Source: Bactericera cockerelli (Eukaryota > Arthropoda > Insecta > Hemiptera > Triozidae). From it: DNA of 64,000 nt. The stretch lies in the NCBI GenBank assembly GCA_024516035.1, contig CM044959.1, positions 9,181,665 to 9,245,664 on the forward strand. Reading direction: 5' to 3'. Under the pieces are notes generated by a model. It searched no databases. It was not told the DNA's origin and saw nothing but the letters and a program-made list of their open reading frames with translations. The position numbers were made by a program, and so were the translations under genes. This document shows, in pieces, positions 22,253-33,205 of this stretch. Numbering within the stretch: the first letter of the stretch is position 1; every line of letters begins with the position of its first letter.

Positions 22253-22499
22253 ACTTTGTTTTCGGAACTAAAAAGAAAACTTGCCCTTTTTTAACTTACT
22301 TTCTATTTTCAGTTCACATTTTTTCTCTTTCAATCAACAGTTAATCTGTTAATTAAATTGTTATTTATTTATTTTTATTTTTTTGAAATTATAGAATGTA
22401 CTCTTAGTGCCTTACAGCTCAATAGCATTTTTCGTAGTTAAGTGACAAAGAATGCTGAAGGATCTTACCCTAAGGCCTAAGGCATTGACTTTGCCCCAG

Positions 22500-22640
22500 A
22501 TACAAATCTCTCTCTCTCTCTCTCTCTATCTTTTCCTCTCTTTCTCTCTTCTATTTTTCTCTCTCCCTTTCTTCTCTATACCTCATCTCTCTTCCTTTCT
22601 CCATCCTCTTACTTTTTCTTCGTCAGTAGTTTTCTCAGAC
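22500..22640. repeat. Polypyrimidine tract
   Basis: (CT)n-rich sequence with no coding meaning. Confidence 0.7.
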
Positions 22641-22799
22641 TTTTGCCTTCTCTTTCCCTCCCTCACCACAGCTTCAGATAAAAGGACCACAAACCTATAA
22701 GTTGTGGTAATGCTCAAATCAATGAAATTCTCCTGCTATTGCTTGGCATTCTATTATTTTGTTTTCGAGCTTCTGTTGATAGAAAATGGGATAAATTTA

Positions 22800-23080
22800 T
22801 AAATTCGACTTCTCTTTTGGGGGATAAGGAAAGTCGTGTGATGTTAACACCTGTTTTCGGTACACTCAAGAAAAAAATAATACACTCCCAATTATTGACA
22901 CAATACCGACGGAACCACAGACCGACAGACAGACACAAAACCAAAGTTTGTCAATGGGTCCAGAAATATGAAAACAGAAATTGAAATATTGACCTATTGA
23001 CAAACTTTGAAAATTGGTTTTTTACAAAACGAACACAATAGTTCCGATTTCTAATATTAGAAATTTCTCATAAGTAATAA
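22800..23080 (-). mobile_element. Fragments of families E and F joined
   Basis: GGGGGATAAGGAAAGTCGTG (end of family E) at 22818-22837 is followed at 22900-23070 by family F on minus: CCGACAGACAGAC, TCCAGAAATATGAAA, AACGAACACAATAG and the terminal hairpin TTTCTAATATTAGAAA. The join implies recombination or nested insertion between relatives. Confidence 0.6.
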
Positions 23081-23569
23081 TATCTTGCATGAACTTCCAA
23101 ATCCAAAGCTTTTGCAGAACATTTAACACCCCCCTCCTTTAGTTTTTTTTTTTTTGCTTTATGACAATTATGGGAGAAAATAGTTAACTTTTTACGCTTG
23201 CAGGGATCCGGCATAATCCGGCATTAGCATTAACATAATACTGGTTTTAGCAGCAGGTACGTAATGATATTAAAAACAGAACATTATTGTTATAAACAGG
23301 ACGGATTAGCTAAGCGCTCACATGGTGTGCAGAATGTATGTGTATGTACCTATAGGGTTGATGAGAAGATCGGATTTCACACTCACTGACTGACTGACAG
23401 TCGCTAATCGAATCATTGACCACCCCGTACATCAATCATGAAAATAACTGGGAGACTAATATTGAGAACCAAAGTTTCTTTTTAGTATTCCTTAGGGAGG
23501 GAGCCACAAAAATTGTAAAAATAAAATAAATATACATTATTACATATTACATTTCTTTTTTTAATTTGA

Positions 23570-23650
23570 GTTTAACTTCGCTTTCAACTGCATGGTAATA
23601 TCACGACGGGTCTGTTACCCTCCATTCGCAGGAAACTCGCAGGAAACAGG
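23570..23650 (-). mobile_element. 5S-SINE (family D) 3' fragment
   Basis: TTCGCTTTCAACTGCATGG, ATATCACGACGGG and CCTCCATTCGCAGGAAACTC match the 3' body of family D. The 5S head is missing. Confidence 0.65.
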
Positions 23651-24117
23651 CTCATTGGATCAAAAGAAACTCAATCTGATCCACCCTGTAGCAACGCATT
23701 ATTTCCGATAATGTACACTGCTCGTAATCACGAATTGAGGTCATATAATATTATAATTAATACTATAATAATATCGGGATAATAGCAGGTACCTCATTTA
23801 CCCGGAATTACGGGTAATTATCATGGGGTTGCCTAGTCATCACTCTGTTCCCCTGGGGAACACTCCAATATCCTACTACCTGTTATCCCGTGAAACGCTA
23901 CGTAAGGTGGGTGGATGGAAGCGAATGTTTTTGCCGATTGGCTCACATAGGTATATCTGGAGCAAGGTGGGGGGGGGGGGGGGGGGGTACCTTGGCTGTA
24001 ACCTTACAGAAACTCTGACGTCATAGAGGAGTCTTATCGATGAAGCTGATACTGAGGTCGGGCATTGATTTTCTAGATTGGTCAACCTGCAATACATTCT
24101 GTATATAGGTACTTCCA

Positions 24118-24268
24118 CCGACCTCAGTAGCTTGATCGACGAGGCGGCGGACTTGTAACCAGGAGGTCGGTGGTTCGAGTCCCGGTTTCAGCGTGGATTT
24201 AGTAAATCTAGTTTGAGTACTTGTGATGTCATGAAAGTGATTAACACAAATATGATAACTTAAGTAAT
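24118..24268 (+). mobile_element. SINE family B, near-complete
   Basis: CGACCTCAGTAGCTTGATCG with GAGGCGGCGG (A-box side), an anticodon-loop-like CTTGTAACC, GGTGGTTCGAGTCCC (B box), then TTTCAGCGTGGATTTAGTAA and GTGATTAACACAAATATGAT. The loop suggests a tRNA-Thr(TGT)-like ancestor, by inference. Confidence 0.85.
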
Positions 24269-24344
24269 GACTTTTCCGAATCTCTGAGCCAGTTGGCCGA
24301 AACATTATGATTGTTGTTGTATGTAGGTATTGCAGAATCCTCAC

Positions 24345-24580
24345 CATATTAGGTACTTCCGATAAATTTCTAATATTAGAAATCGCAAGTTTATGTAAAA
24401 AACCTTGCTTAAAATACATCTAAAAAAATTGTAAAAAAAGAAATCGGAAGTATTGTGTTCGTTTTTGTATTTGTTTGCTCCGATTTCAATTTTTTTTTTT
24501 TTTTTCCCCCTATTTTTAACAATAATAATACTCTTTTAGTGGAAGGTAACCACCAGGCGAGGTTACCAATTTTTATACAT
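24345..24580. repeat. Fragments of family F and SINE C
   Basis: The hairpin ATTTCTAATATTAGAAAT of family F lies at 24367-24384 and AAGTATTGTGTTCGTTTTTG at 24448-24467. A SINE C tail on minus (AGTGGAAGGTAACCACCAGG) lies at 24538-24557. Confidence 0.6.
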
Positions 24581-25179
24581 TATGCAACAGTACGAGCGAG
24601 TTACATAAGAGATTCGGGTTTTCAAGCAATGCAGCGCTTCTTCTCCATTTCTGCAAAGGTTGTCACAAAAATTTGAATATATCCAGGCGGTTCCTGTTTT
24701 ATTTCCACATGGCCTTGTGTTTCACGGCGTTTGATATAAATTTGGAGGCAATTTAAGCATGTATTGCTCTCTTAGGCTTCTTTTTAATAAATTGAAAGAA
24801 AGAAAAAAAACAAAAGGTAGTTGTTCCCCGGAACTGCTTTCACATTAATTCAGGACCCTTTACCTTTACATCCATGCCCTTTCGGAAAAGTCAGTTATTC
24901 AGAAAGAAAGTAAAACAATACTTTCTATACCTTATGGGTGATAGAAAGTAAAAAAGAATAGACCTAATAAAGTGCAGTAACTTGAGGGTTCATAAAAGGA
25001 GAGAGGGGAGAGAAAAAAAAGAGAGAAGAAAGCCCTTGAAAAATAATAAATTTGACCACATTAGACTTTTCCTTCTGGCTTTTGTGTGAGGAAAGAAAAG
25101 AAAAACCTTCCCTAAACCTGTTTTCTTTTCTTCTCAAATCCTCAACGACGATTTTTCATTTTAACAGAAAGTTAAAGTA

Positions 25180-25407
25180 CTGAGAGAGAGAGAGAGAGGG
25201 TGGGGGGGGAAGAGAGGAAGAAGGGGAGAGAGAGGAAAGGAGAAGAGGGGGAGAGAGGAGAGAGAGGGGGAAGAGAGGGAGGAAAGAGAGAGGGGAGATA
25301 AAGAGGGGAGAGAGAGGAGGAGAGAGAGGAGGAGAGAGGGATAGAGGAATAGAAAGGAGGAGAGAGATTAAAATGTAGGGACAGATTGAGTTAGAGAGTG
25401 GGAGAGA

Positions 25408-25459
<52 letters not shown>

Positions 25460-25760
25460 CCGAAAGAGAGAGGTAGGGAGAGAGAGAGAGAGACAGAAAG
25501 AGAGAGAGGGAGAAAGAGGGAGAGAGAAAGAGAAAGAGAGAGAGAGATAGGGAGATAGAGAGACAGAAATAGAGAGATAGGGAGAGAGAGAGACAGAGAG
25601 AGAGAAAGTAGGAGGGATAAAGGTCAGACTGTGAAACAACAATGAAGAAATGTCTAGTGAAGAAATAAAAAAGGTAGGCTGATTGGGAGTGAAATGGGGA
25701 GGGAGAATAAGGTGAGGCGGAGACTCTAGGAGAGAGAGAGGGGGGGGGGGGGAGGACATG
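25180..25760. repeat. GA-rich tract with G runs
   Basis: GAGAGAGGGAG purines with a G9 run near 25202 and a G14 run at 25740-25752. No gene. Confidence 0.85.
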
Positions 25761-25859
25761 GAAAATTCGGATCACGTAGCAGCCAAGTTTTCCAAACATA
25801 CCTAGGGAAGTAGAAAGTATTTGTGCACAGGAAGAGTAATGAGAAATTTAGGACACAAG

Positions 25860-26300
25860 TACGTAGTAAGTAGGTAAGTGGGAGAGAGGTGAGGGAAGTG
25901 GGTATGGATAGGTGAGGAGAGAAGTGAGTGAGGGAAGAGAGAGGGAGGGGTGGCTAGGAGGGTGAGAGGGAGGGAAGGAAATGAAAAGAATAAAAGTAAG
26001 GGGAAAATGAGAGATAACTAACCGAGGTACTTTTCCGTTGAATAAAATAGAGAGGAGGAGGATTTTAGTTGAGAACGAGAGAGGGAGAAAGGGAGAGAGA
26101 GAGAAGAAAAGAGAGAGGGAGAGAGAGAGGGAGAAAGAGAAAGAGGGAGAGGGAGAGAGAGAGAAAGAGGGAGAGAGGAAGAAGAAAACGGAGAAAAGGA
26201 GAGAGAGGGAGAGAAAGGTAGTAAAACAGAAAAAGAAGAAAGGAGAGAGAGAAAGGAAGAAGAGGAAAGGAAAGAAGAAGTAGAAAGATAATGGGAAGGA
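25860..26300. repeat. GA-rich tract
   Basis: About 440 bp of GAGA/GAAGA purines. The minus frames of up to 176 codons are low complexity. Confidence 0.85.
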
Positions 26301-26444
26301 AAGATAAATTGAGAGAGTGACCAGGATGTGTGACCATTCAAATTCAAATCCTCTTGATGCTGGCTCTTCCCGGCCCAACTCAGGCTGATGTTAAAAGAGT
26401 AGGAAGGAAAAAAGAAACAGAATAGAAAAATCTATATTATAAAC

Positions 26445-26505
26445 ATAATATCCTTACTGAAGGGCTTGGTTATTACCTATGGCAATGTTTTCCACCCAGG
26501 AATCA
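26445..26505 (+). repeat. Repeat K fragment
   Basis: ATCCTTACTGAAGGGC and TTCCACCCAGG resemble the 525-590 block. Confidence 0.45.
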
Positions 26506-26558
26506 GCCAAAGCAGTTAAGTTTCACTCACTTGTCTTGATATTTATGTTTTAAATACA

Positions 26559-26798
26559 TCTCTATATATAAAACAGAAAAAAGGACTACCTACCTATGTT
26601 TGTTTGTTTGTCCGGAGTTGTTTAGCCAAAACGGTAAGAGATAGCGAAAAATGTCTCAGAATTGACCCCCCCAAAGCCATTATCGCTTTGTCCAAAAAAA
26701 TTATAAGAAGTTCAAAAAGGCATTGCTGTCCAGCAGTACGGCCATGCCTCAGTAAATTTGAAATTTAGTCCCGTTGCAAAGCACGGGCACCCGGCTAG
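26559..26798 (+). mobile_element. Short non-autonomous Helitron
   Basis: The 5' end TCTCTATATATAAAA follows an A. The 3' end has the hairpin CCCGT/GCACGGG (26771-26787), a short spacer and terminal CTAG before a T. This A|TC...CTRR|T layout is the classical Helitron signature. At 240 bp it has no coding capacity and would depend on a Rep/helicase in trans. Confidence 0.75.
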
Positions 26799-26825
26799 TC
26801 CTTTAATATAATAATATCGCGTACT

Positions 26826-26991
26826 CAGTGTCGTAGCTAGACCTACATTTGGGGGGGGGGGGGTTAAGGGGGGTTCAGAAATCTCGCCTAACCTATATTC
26901 CATATTTGCTGGGGTTTCTTGGAAATTTGGGGGGAGGGGGGTTTGTCCCCAAACCCCCCCCCCCCCCCCCCCCCCCTTAGCTACGCCACTG
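26826..26991. mobile_element. hAT-type MITE with perfect 8-bp target duplication
   Basis: Inverted ends CAGTGTCGTAGCTAG and CTTAGCTACGCCACTG; both sides carry CGCGTACT (26818-26825 and 26992-26999). 166 bp. The interior contains long G and C runs (G about 26852-26863, C about 26954-26976). Confidence 0.88.
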
Positions 26992-27235
26992 CGCGTACTT
27001 TCCTCTTTTGAAACAAAGTTCAGTGAGGAAACTTGAGAAGTTTTGAGTGTGAGAGTACTTACTTACTAAGTTTGAGTTTAATTTGGGTGAGCTATTATTG
27101 ATGAAGTGTCACAAAATACTTTGATATTTGTTTGTCAAAAAATACATGTGACAGTTCTTGTGTAAGTGAAGTTTTTGCAGGTATTGGGAAATACAGGTAG
27201 CGTTTGGTAGTCTTTTTTTTTTTTTTAGCGTTTAG

Positions 27236-27292
27236 CAGAGTCTTTCTATGACCTATATACCTTATAGGTTATAGGTCATAGAAAGTATTTTT
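27236..27292. repeat. Short palindrome
   Basis: ACTTTCTATGACCTATA-type arms (TCTTTCTATGACCTAT / ATAGGTCATAGAAAG) form a near-perfect hairpin beside a T run. Confidence 0.6.
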
Positions 27293-27381
27293 TTTTTTTT
27301 TGATCAGTTTTTTCGAATTGAGCTAATTACATTTCTGGACGAATTAAACTCTCCTGATTGCAAAAAAGTGATTATCAAATG

Positions 27382-27383
<2 letters not shown>

Positions 27384-27429
<46 letters not shown>

Positions 27430-27462
27430 AAGAGTGTGTGTGCATGTGTGTGTGTATGTGTG
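27384..27462. repeat. (GT)n(GA)n microsatellite
   Basis: A GT dinucleotide run, then GA, then interrupted GT. Confidence 0.9.
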
Positions 27463-27797
27463 TTTTACTCTTCATTCGATGGAAACTCACAAGCCACTTA
27501 CCCACATTAACCTCAAGGAGCCAGGATTCAGTCGGCAATAGCCAGCATCACGAATGGTTCAGAATTCGAGTGGCCACCCATCCAAGTCGTAACATCGCTT
27601 GACGTTGCTTTTTTCATCGGTAAAGTGCAAACAAATGACTTGTGTAGTTCACATTCATAGTGCACTTACACACAGAACACTTAATACCTTATGCAATTAA
27701 CTGATCATTATTATCTTAATGGAAGCATCATGTAAGTTGGTTATAACAATATTATGTACAGTGTGAACCAAAAAATATAAAAACCATATCATATGGT

Positions 27798-29126
27798 CAG
27801 GGACGGCCAAACTGGGAACCGCGAAGAGATTTCGATGTTTTTACCACAAGAATGGTTAATGAAGAAAAAAAAATTATGATATTTAATAATTAAAAAATAT
27901 TTATGATATTTTTCATTAATAAAACCAAATCCTGAATTGCATCATGGGCGGCAAATGAATTCTCAGAATTCTCTTCGTCTTATCTCATGTCTCAAATCTT
28001 ATTTTCCTCATTTAGTCTAGTAATCCTGGCTTTTAAAAATGCAAGTTTTGGTGTAGTTTTGATTTTTTGTACCATAGTGTATTTTGAGCTGCTGAACACG
28101 AATCTCAGGTTTGCCAACAAAAATTTTACCGGCAAATTTTTTTACAGGCAAAAAACACGCAAAAAATTGGACTATTTTTAGTTTTTCTGAAATATCTCCC
28201 AAGTGATTCATTTAACGCCAACACTAACTCTATACAAAGTTGTTTACAACTAAATTCCCTACATTTTATGTTCTACAAAAAAAAAATTGCGACCAACCTT
28301 TGAGCTTTGAGGGGGCCCTCAAAATGCAGGCAAAAAATCAAAAGTGGCCAAATTTGCGATTTTTTGAAATTTCACTTCAAAATAACATTCCTGACAATAT
28401 ATTTGGCAGTTTAAAAACGTCATTGATGGCTTACAGGCTAATGTTTGAGACTTTTTCAGCCTTTTAGAAGGACCTTTGCAGCCTTTTGGAGTGACATAGA
28501 GATCACTGTCACCTGTGTCTATCTAGAACCCTGGTTTTAAAACAAAAAGTTTTGCTGTACTTGTGATTTTTGGTAATACCTATAGTGTATTTATAGCTGC
28601 AAAGTATGAATTTGACGTTTGCCAACAAAAAAAAATTGCCGTCATTTTTTTAACAGGCAAAAACGGCCTGAATTGAGCTTTTCTCAGTTTTTAACAATAT
28701 CTCCGAAAACTATGTATTTCAAAGCAACGTTAGCTGAATACTAAGTTCAACATAACTGAATTTCCTACATATTATGTTCCCAATATTTTCTTGTGCAACC
28801 AACCTTTGAGATTTGAGGGCAAACCTGAGATTCATGTTCAGCAGCTCAAAATACACTATGGTACAAAAAATCAAAACTACACCAAAACTTGCATTTATTT
28901 CGCTATTTTTGCGCCTGCGGTACTAGACTAATTCTACAGAAAGAACAAGTACATACGTTGTTTCACTTGGGTGTTCCTACGAAAACAGGTGTATTCAATG
29001 CGCCATCAACGCTGGCTCCTAACAGTTTTATTTACTAACATCATAGTGGGTGTGTGTAGGGGGAGAACCCGCGCGCTCCTTAACTTCTTAGGCTGAAACT
29101 CCACGAAAAACGTTTGGCCGCCCCTG
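27798..29126. mobile_element. 1.3-kb hAT-like element with internal diverged duplication
   Basis: Ends CAGGGACGGCCAAAC and GTTTGGCCGCCCCTG match at 14 of 15. The flanks (CATATGGT / ATATAGGA) are only partly similar, so the target duplication is unclear. Inside, segments 28020-28330 and 28510-28820 are diverged direct copies. 28818-28935 is an inverted copy of 28013-28116 (share CCATAGTGTATTTTGAGCTG). No transposase frame. Confidence 0.55.
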
Positions 29127-30136
29127 ATATAGGAAATTAGTAATTTATTTGCAATAATAAGTGTACATAATAGGTATAATATATTTAATGCGACTACCCC
29201 ACACTAAGGGGATACAGTCCGCTTGATTTGTGGGGTAGGTTAAGGTACATCTACTTTCTATAGTATAGTACCTCAGGAAATAAGCTGAATTGGAACCAGT
29301 TGTTCTGATATACAGTATGTTTCAGAAAAGGTGGCCACCCCCTCGTAACTTTTGAACGCGACGGAATTTTTCAATTCTGAAAAGTTCTAAGGATAGGAAG
29401 TGCCCTATGGCCCATCCTGTGGTCATACTTATTTTAGGCCCCGTTTGGCCCTTCCGGGTTTTAGGCCATATTTTTTCATTTTTCTCGCGAATTTTAAATG
29501 GAATGCTATATTTTTTATTCCTGTCAATTAAAGTCCAAATCAGGCTGAGTATAATAAGTTTTTAAAATTTTCAAAAACCTTATCAGGGGCGGAGCTGGTA
29601 GAGTGCAAGGTTCAAAACTGTTACACCCTGTATTTCAGCGTCAGTTAGATTTTTTAGTACAATTTTGTTTACATAGGTTCAAAATATTGTTTTACACCAT
29701 ATGAAATCAAAAAATATTCTTGTTTACATTTAATCAGGGCCGTAATCAAATTTTCGTAAAAGTACTTTTTTTCTCACGTCAATTTTTCCGAAAATTAATG
29801 GTGTTTTCGAAATTGGCATTTTTAGAGGTGAAAGTCTGCAATGACATATGTTTTTTATGCTTAATATCAAAAGAAAACTTAATGGAGAAGCAATTAAGGT
29901 CATAAAAAAGGACATTTAACCTGCTAGTTTTTTCACAACAGTGTCCGGTAAAGTGGGTGAATTCCGAAATCATTGAACTTTTTTTGTTGAGGAAACACAA
30001 TTGGCATAGAAAATAAATAGTACCTAATAAGGGAATAATACTTCAAATAACATAACAAAATATGAAATTAAATGAAAATTATTTCTTCTAAATCAGTGCC
30101 GGATTTTTTTTCTCTCTCTTTTTTTTTCACTCTTCA

Positions 30137-30365
30137 AAGTTCAGTCCGATGGCGCATTGTATGCAACGATTCTTGTAGGATCACCGAAGTTAAGCATCGT
30201 CCAGCGAGGTGAAGACTTCGTGATGCTGGCATTCCGGCCTAACCTAGGCTGGGTGAGATAAATGTGGTTAGCAGGTTGTTGAGTTTCATGCGAATGGAGG
30301 GTAACACACCCCGTCGTGATATGATCATAGTACCATGTAGTTGAAAGCGATATTAAACCCAAATT
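30137..30365 (+). mobile_element. 5S-SINE relative in the left palindrome arm
   Basis: GATCACCGAAGTTAAGCATC and GTCCAGCGAGGTGAAGACTT match the 5S-derived head. GAATGGAGGGTAACAC, CGTCGTGATATGATCAT and TTGAAAGCGATATTAAACCC match the family D body. The mirror copy is at 30403-30625 on minus. Confidence 0.85.
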
Positions 30366-30402
30366 AAGAAAAAACATACTGGAGTTTCTAGTAATGAATA
30401 CC

Positions 30403-30625
30403 TTGGGTTTAATATCGCTTTCAACTACATGGTACTATGATCATATCACGACGGGGGTGTTACCCTCCATTCGCAGGAAACTCACCAACCTGCTAACCAC
30501 ATTTATCTCACCCAGCCTAGGTTAGGCCGGAATGTCAGCATCACGAAGTCTTCACCTCGCTGGACGATGCTTAACTTCGGTGGTCCTACAAGAATCGTTG
30601 CATACAATGCGCCATCGGACTGAAC
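30403..30625 (-). mobile_element. 5S-SINE relative in the right palindrome arm
   Basis: Reverse-complement twin of 30137-30365. Its presence in both arms shows that the SINE inserted before the arm was duplicated. Confidence 0.85.
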
Positions 30626-31579
30626 TTTGAAGAGTGAAAAAAAAAAGAGAGAAAAAAAATCCGGCACTGATTTAGAAGAAATAATTTTCATTTAATTTCA
30701 TATTTTGTTATGTTATTTGAAGTATTATTCCCTTATTAGGTACTATTTATTTTCTATGCCAATTGTGTTTCCTCAACAAAAAAAGTTCAATAATTTCGGA
30801 ATTCACCCACTTTACCGGACACTGTTGTGAAAAAACTAGCAGGTTAAATGTCCTTTTTTATGACCTTAATAGCTTCTCCATTAAGTTTTCTTTCGATATT
30901 AAGCATAAAAAACATATGTCATTGCAGACTTTCACCTCTAAAAATGCCAATTTCGAAAACACCATTAATTTTCGGAAAAATTGACGTGAGAAAAAAAGTA
31001 CTTTTACGAAAATTTGATTACGGCCCTGATTAAATGTAAACAAGAATATTTTTTGATTTCATATGGTGTAAAACAATATTTTGAACCTATGTAAACAAAA
31101 TTGTACTAAAAAATCTAACTGACGCTGAAATACAGGGTGTAACAGTTTTGAACCTTGCACTCTACCAGCTCCGCCCCTGATAAGGTTTTTGAAAATTTTA
31201 AAAACTTATTATACTCAGCCTGATTTGGACTTTAATTGACAGGAATAAAAAATATAGCATTCCATTTAAAATTCGCGAGAAAAATGAAAAAATATGGCCT
31301 AAAACCCGGAAGGGCCGAACGGGGCCTAAAATAAGTATGACCACAGGATGGGCCATAGGGCACTTCCTATCCTTAGAACTTTTCAGAATTGAAAAATTCC
31401 GTCGCGTTCAAAAGTTACGAGGGGGTGGCCACCTTTTCTGAAACATACTGTATACGTATTAATTTTGATGTATGTAATATTTCTGTTCCAAATAAAGGTT
31501 TATTTATTTAAACGGAGTTTGATACACCCTGTATTTATAATCATCTCACACAGTTCTGGAAAGCGAATGGAGGATCTAT

Positions 31580-32152
31580 GTAAATGCTAGCAGTACACTC
31601 TCGCCGAGACGCGTGGCAGCGAGACCACCCGAGGCGAGGGCCCGCGAGACGTACGCGAGACTTGCACACGAGTGCGGCAAGCAGACGTGGCCGGTGTTAA
31701 GGAGCTGCGGAACTGCAGCACCTCCAGACGAAAAGGAGAGCGAGAGGATTTTTCTCAAGACCTAGCTCATACACAATGAAAAATCATCCCACATTTCTAG
31801 AATAATACATTTTTAATTATAACGCTTGACATGGTAATCAAACTCAACCTTGTTAGGTAATAAAAGAGACAATCCATAAATCCCATTTTAGTCCGGTTTA
31901 TATGGAGCACCACCAAAACATTTTCCCACTGGCCGCGCCTGGTGGAAAGTACACTCTCGCCTAGTGTACTAAGTACAAGTATTGAACAAGGGTTTCGCCT
32001 CCCCCCTCCTGTCCTTTGACTCGGGTCCCGGGATCAACTTTTTTCGGAGCGCCGCCGCAGGGCCGGCGAGGCGAGCGGAGACTAGCCGAGATGCACAAGT
32101 TCACTCTCGCGCTCAGCTGCGCTCGCCTTGCTCCGGCGAGAGTGCACTGCAG
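31580..32152. mobile_element. GC-rich inverted-repeat element
   Basis: GCAGTACACTCTCGCCGAG at 31583-31601 is inverted at 32130-32149 (GGCGAGAGTGCACTGC), with a third copy AGTACACTCTCGCC at 31945-31958. The GC-rich ends contrast with AT-rich surroundings. The segment 31845-31935 (CATTTTCCCACTGGCCGCGC) is related to 38.72-38.83 kb. Small frames are not convincing genes. Confidence 0.6.
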
Positions 32153-32171
32153 GCATAAATATTCTCTAGTT

Positions 32172-32355
32172 CAGCGGTTCCCAAGCGGTGGGCCGCGGCC
32201 CATTTGTGGGCCGCTGGCAGCTCGCTACTGGGCCGCGGATGCTGGCCGAAACTCAAGAAATAATATTAAAAAAGTGTAAAATAAGTCGGGGTGGGCCGCA
32301 AATTTGTTTTAAAAGTATTATTGGGCCCCCAAGCTAAAAAGGTTGGGAACCGCTG
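32172..32355. mobile_element. hAT MITE with perfect 8-bp target duplication
   Basis: Inverted ends CAGCGGTTCCCAA and TTGGGAACCGCTG; CTCTAGTT flanks both sides (32164-32171, 32356-32363). 184 bp; interior rich in GGGCCGC. Typical hAT end sequence and duplication length. Confidence 0.92.
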
Positions 32356-32616
32356 CTCTAGTTAATGCGAAGTTTGCTACACCCTGTATCAATAAGCATC
32401 CTTATGGATATCGTGGAAAGCAATTTCAATATCTCTATACCTATTCCCCAGTTGCAGGGAAGCTCTCTTATCTAGAGCTCTTAACAGCGAAATTGTATGC
32501 TGTGTAATTAAATACTGCAAAGATATACATATAACTATGTATGTATGTCTAATATATGTGCAATTGTGCATATTATATTATACAGGGTCCGCTATTGATT
32601 AAAGGTTAAGTTTTAA

Positions 32617-32760
32617 AGTTATCATATTTGTGTTAATCACTTTCGTGATGTCACAACTACTCTTACTCGCTTTACTAAATCTTTGCTGAACTTGGGACTT
32701 GAACCACCGACCTCCAGGTTACAAGTCCGCCGCCTTATCGGTCAAGCTACTGAGGTCGGT
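32617..32760 (-). mobile_element. SINE family B copy
   Basis: Reverse complement: ATCATATTTGTGTTAATCAC tail side, GGGACTTGAACCACCGACCT and GCTACTGAGGTCGG head. Confidence 0.85.
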
Positions 32761-32767
32761 TTCCGCC

Positions 32768-32978
32768 GGGGACTATAAATAGGCAGTATACTGCTCTGGC
32801 TGGGGGACTATAAACAGGGAGTAGACCAGCAGTCTGGCTGGGGGACTATAAACAGGGAGTAGACCAGCAGTCTGGCTGGGGGACTATGAAAAGGGAGTAC
32901 ACCAGCAGTCTGGCTGGGGGACTATAAACAGGGAGTAGACCAGCAGTCTGGCTGTGGTCTATAAACAGGAAGTAGACA
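32768..32978. repeat. 38-bp tandem array, about 5.5 copies
   Basis: Units of GGGACTATAAACAGGGAGTA plus GACCAGCAGTCTGGCTGG, spaced 38 bp. It forms the 5' part of family J, which continues to 33.2 kb. A single diverged unit occurs at 55.06 kb. Confidence 0.9.
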
Positions 32979-32984
32979 AGTATT

Positions 32985-33205
32985 GGCTTGGTTCTAGGGG
33001 CCCTTGTCAATTATTAGCCTCCTTGCAAGAACAGTGGTAATAATAATAAATCATTTGTTTTATTTTTCATAATTTTTTGTTTTTTTTGTTTACAGAGGAC
33101 CCATCCTAAGCCATTTTTTATTTGGCTTCTAAGATGTTCTGAGTCATTCCTCCACTGTCAGGCTACCATCGTTCACGATGACGCCACCCTATGATGATGT
33201 TGTTT
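32985..33205 (+). repeat. Dispersed repeat J
   Basis: GGTTCTAGGGGCCCTTGTC, ATTATTAGCCTCCTTG, then GGCTACCATCGTTCACGATG and CCACCCTATGATGATG. Matches 55.09-55.23 kb and, in part, 12.63 kb. Confidence 0.65.

Larger units (their letters stand above)
29313..31450. mobile_element. 2.1-kb TA-flanked foldback element (giant palindrome)
   Basis: Left arm 29313-30362 and right arm 30403-31450 are near-perfect reverse complements around a 40-bp loop. Ends are CAGTATGTTTCAG / CTGAAACATACTG with TA on each side, as for Tc1/mariner targets. Each arm holds a 5S-SINE-related copy and a CAGGGTGTAACAG segment. Only scattered substitutions separate the arms (for example GCATTCC versus GTCAGCAT context). Mirror-image open frames in the arms have no known product. 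Confidence 0.92.

Noticed and set aside
24118..24190. Possible functional tRNA gene
   Set aside because: The A and B boxes and anticodon-like loop belong to SINE family B. The acceptor stem does not pair and a SINE body follows; the same holds for the other tRNA-like heads.
29720..31043. Repeated small frames (for example the pair at 29779-30000 and 30763-30984)
   Set aside because: Identical because they lie in mirror-image palindrome arms; no family recognised and lengths are near chance.
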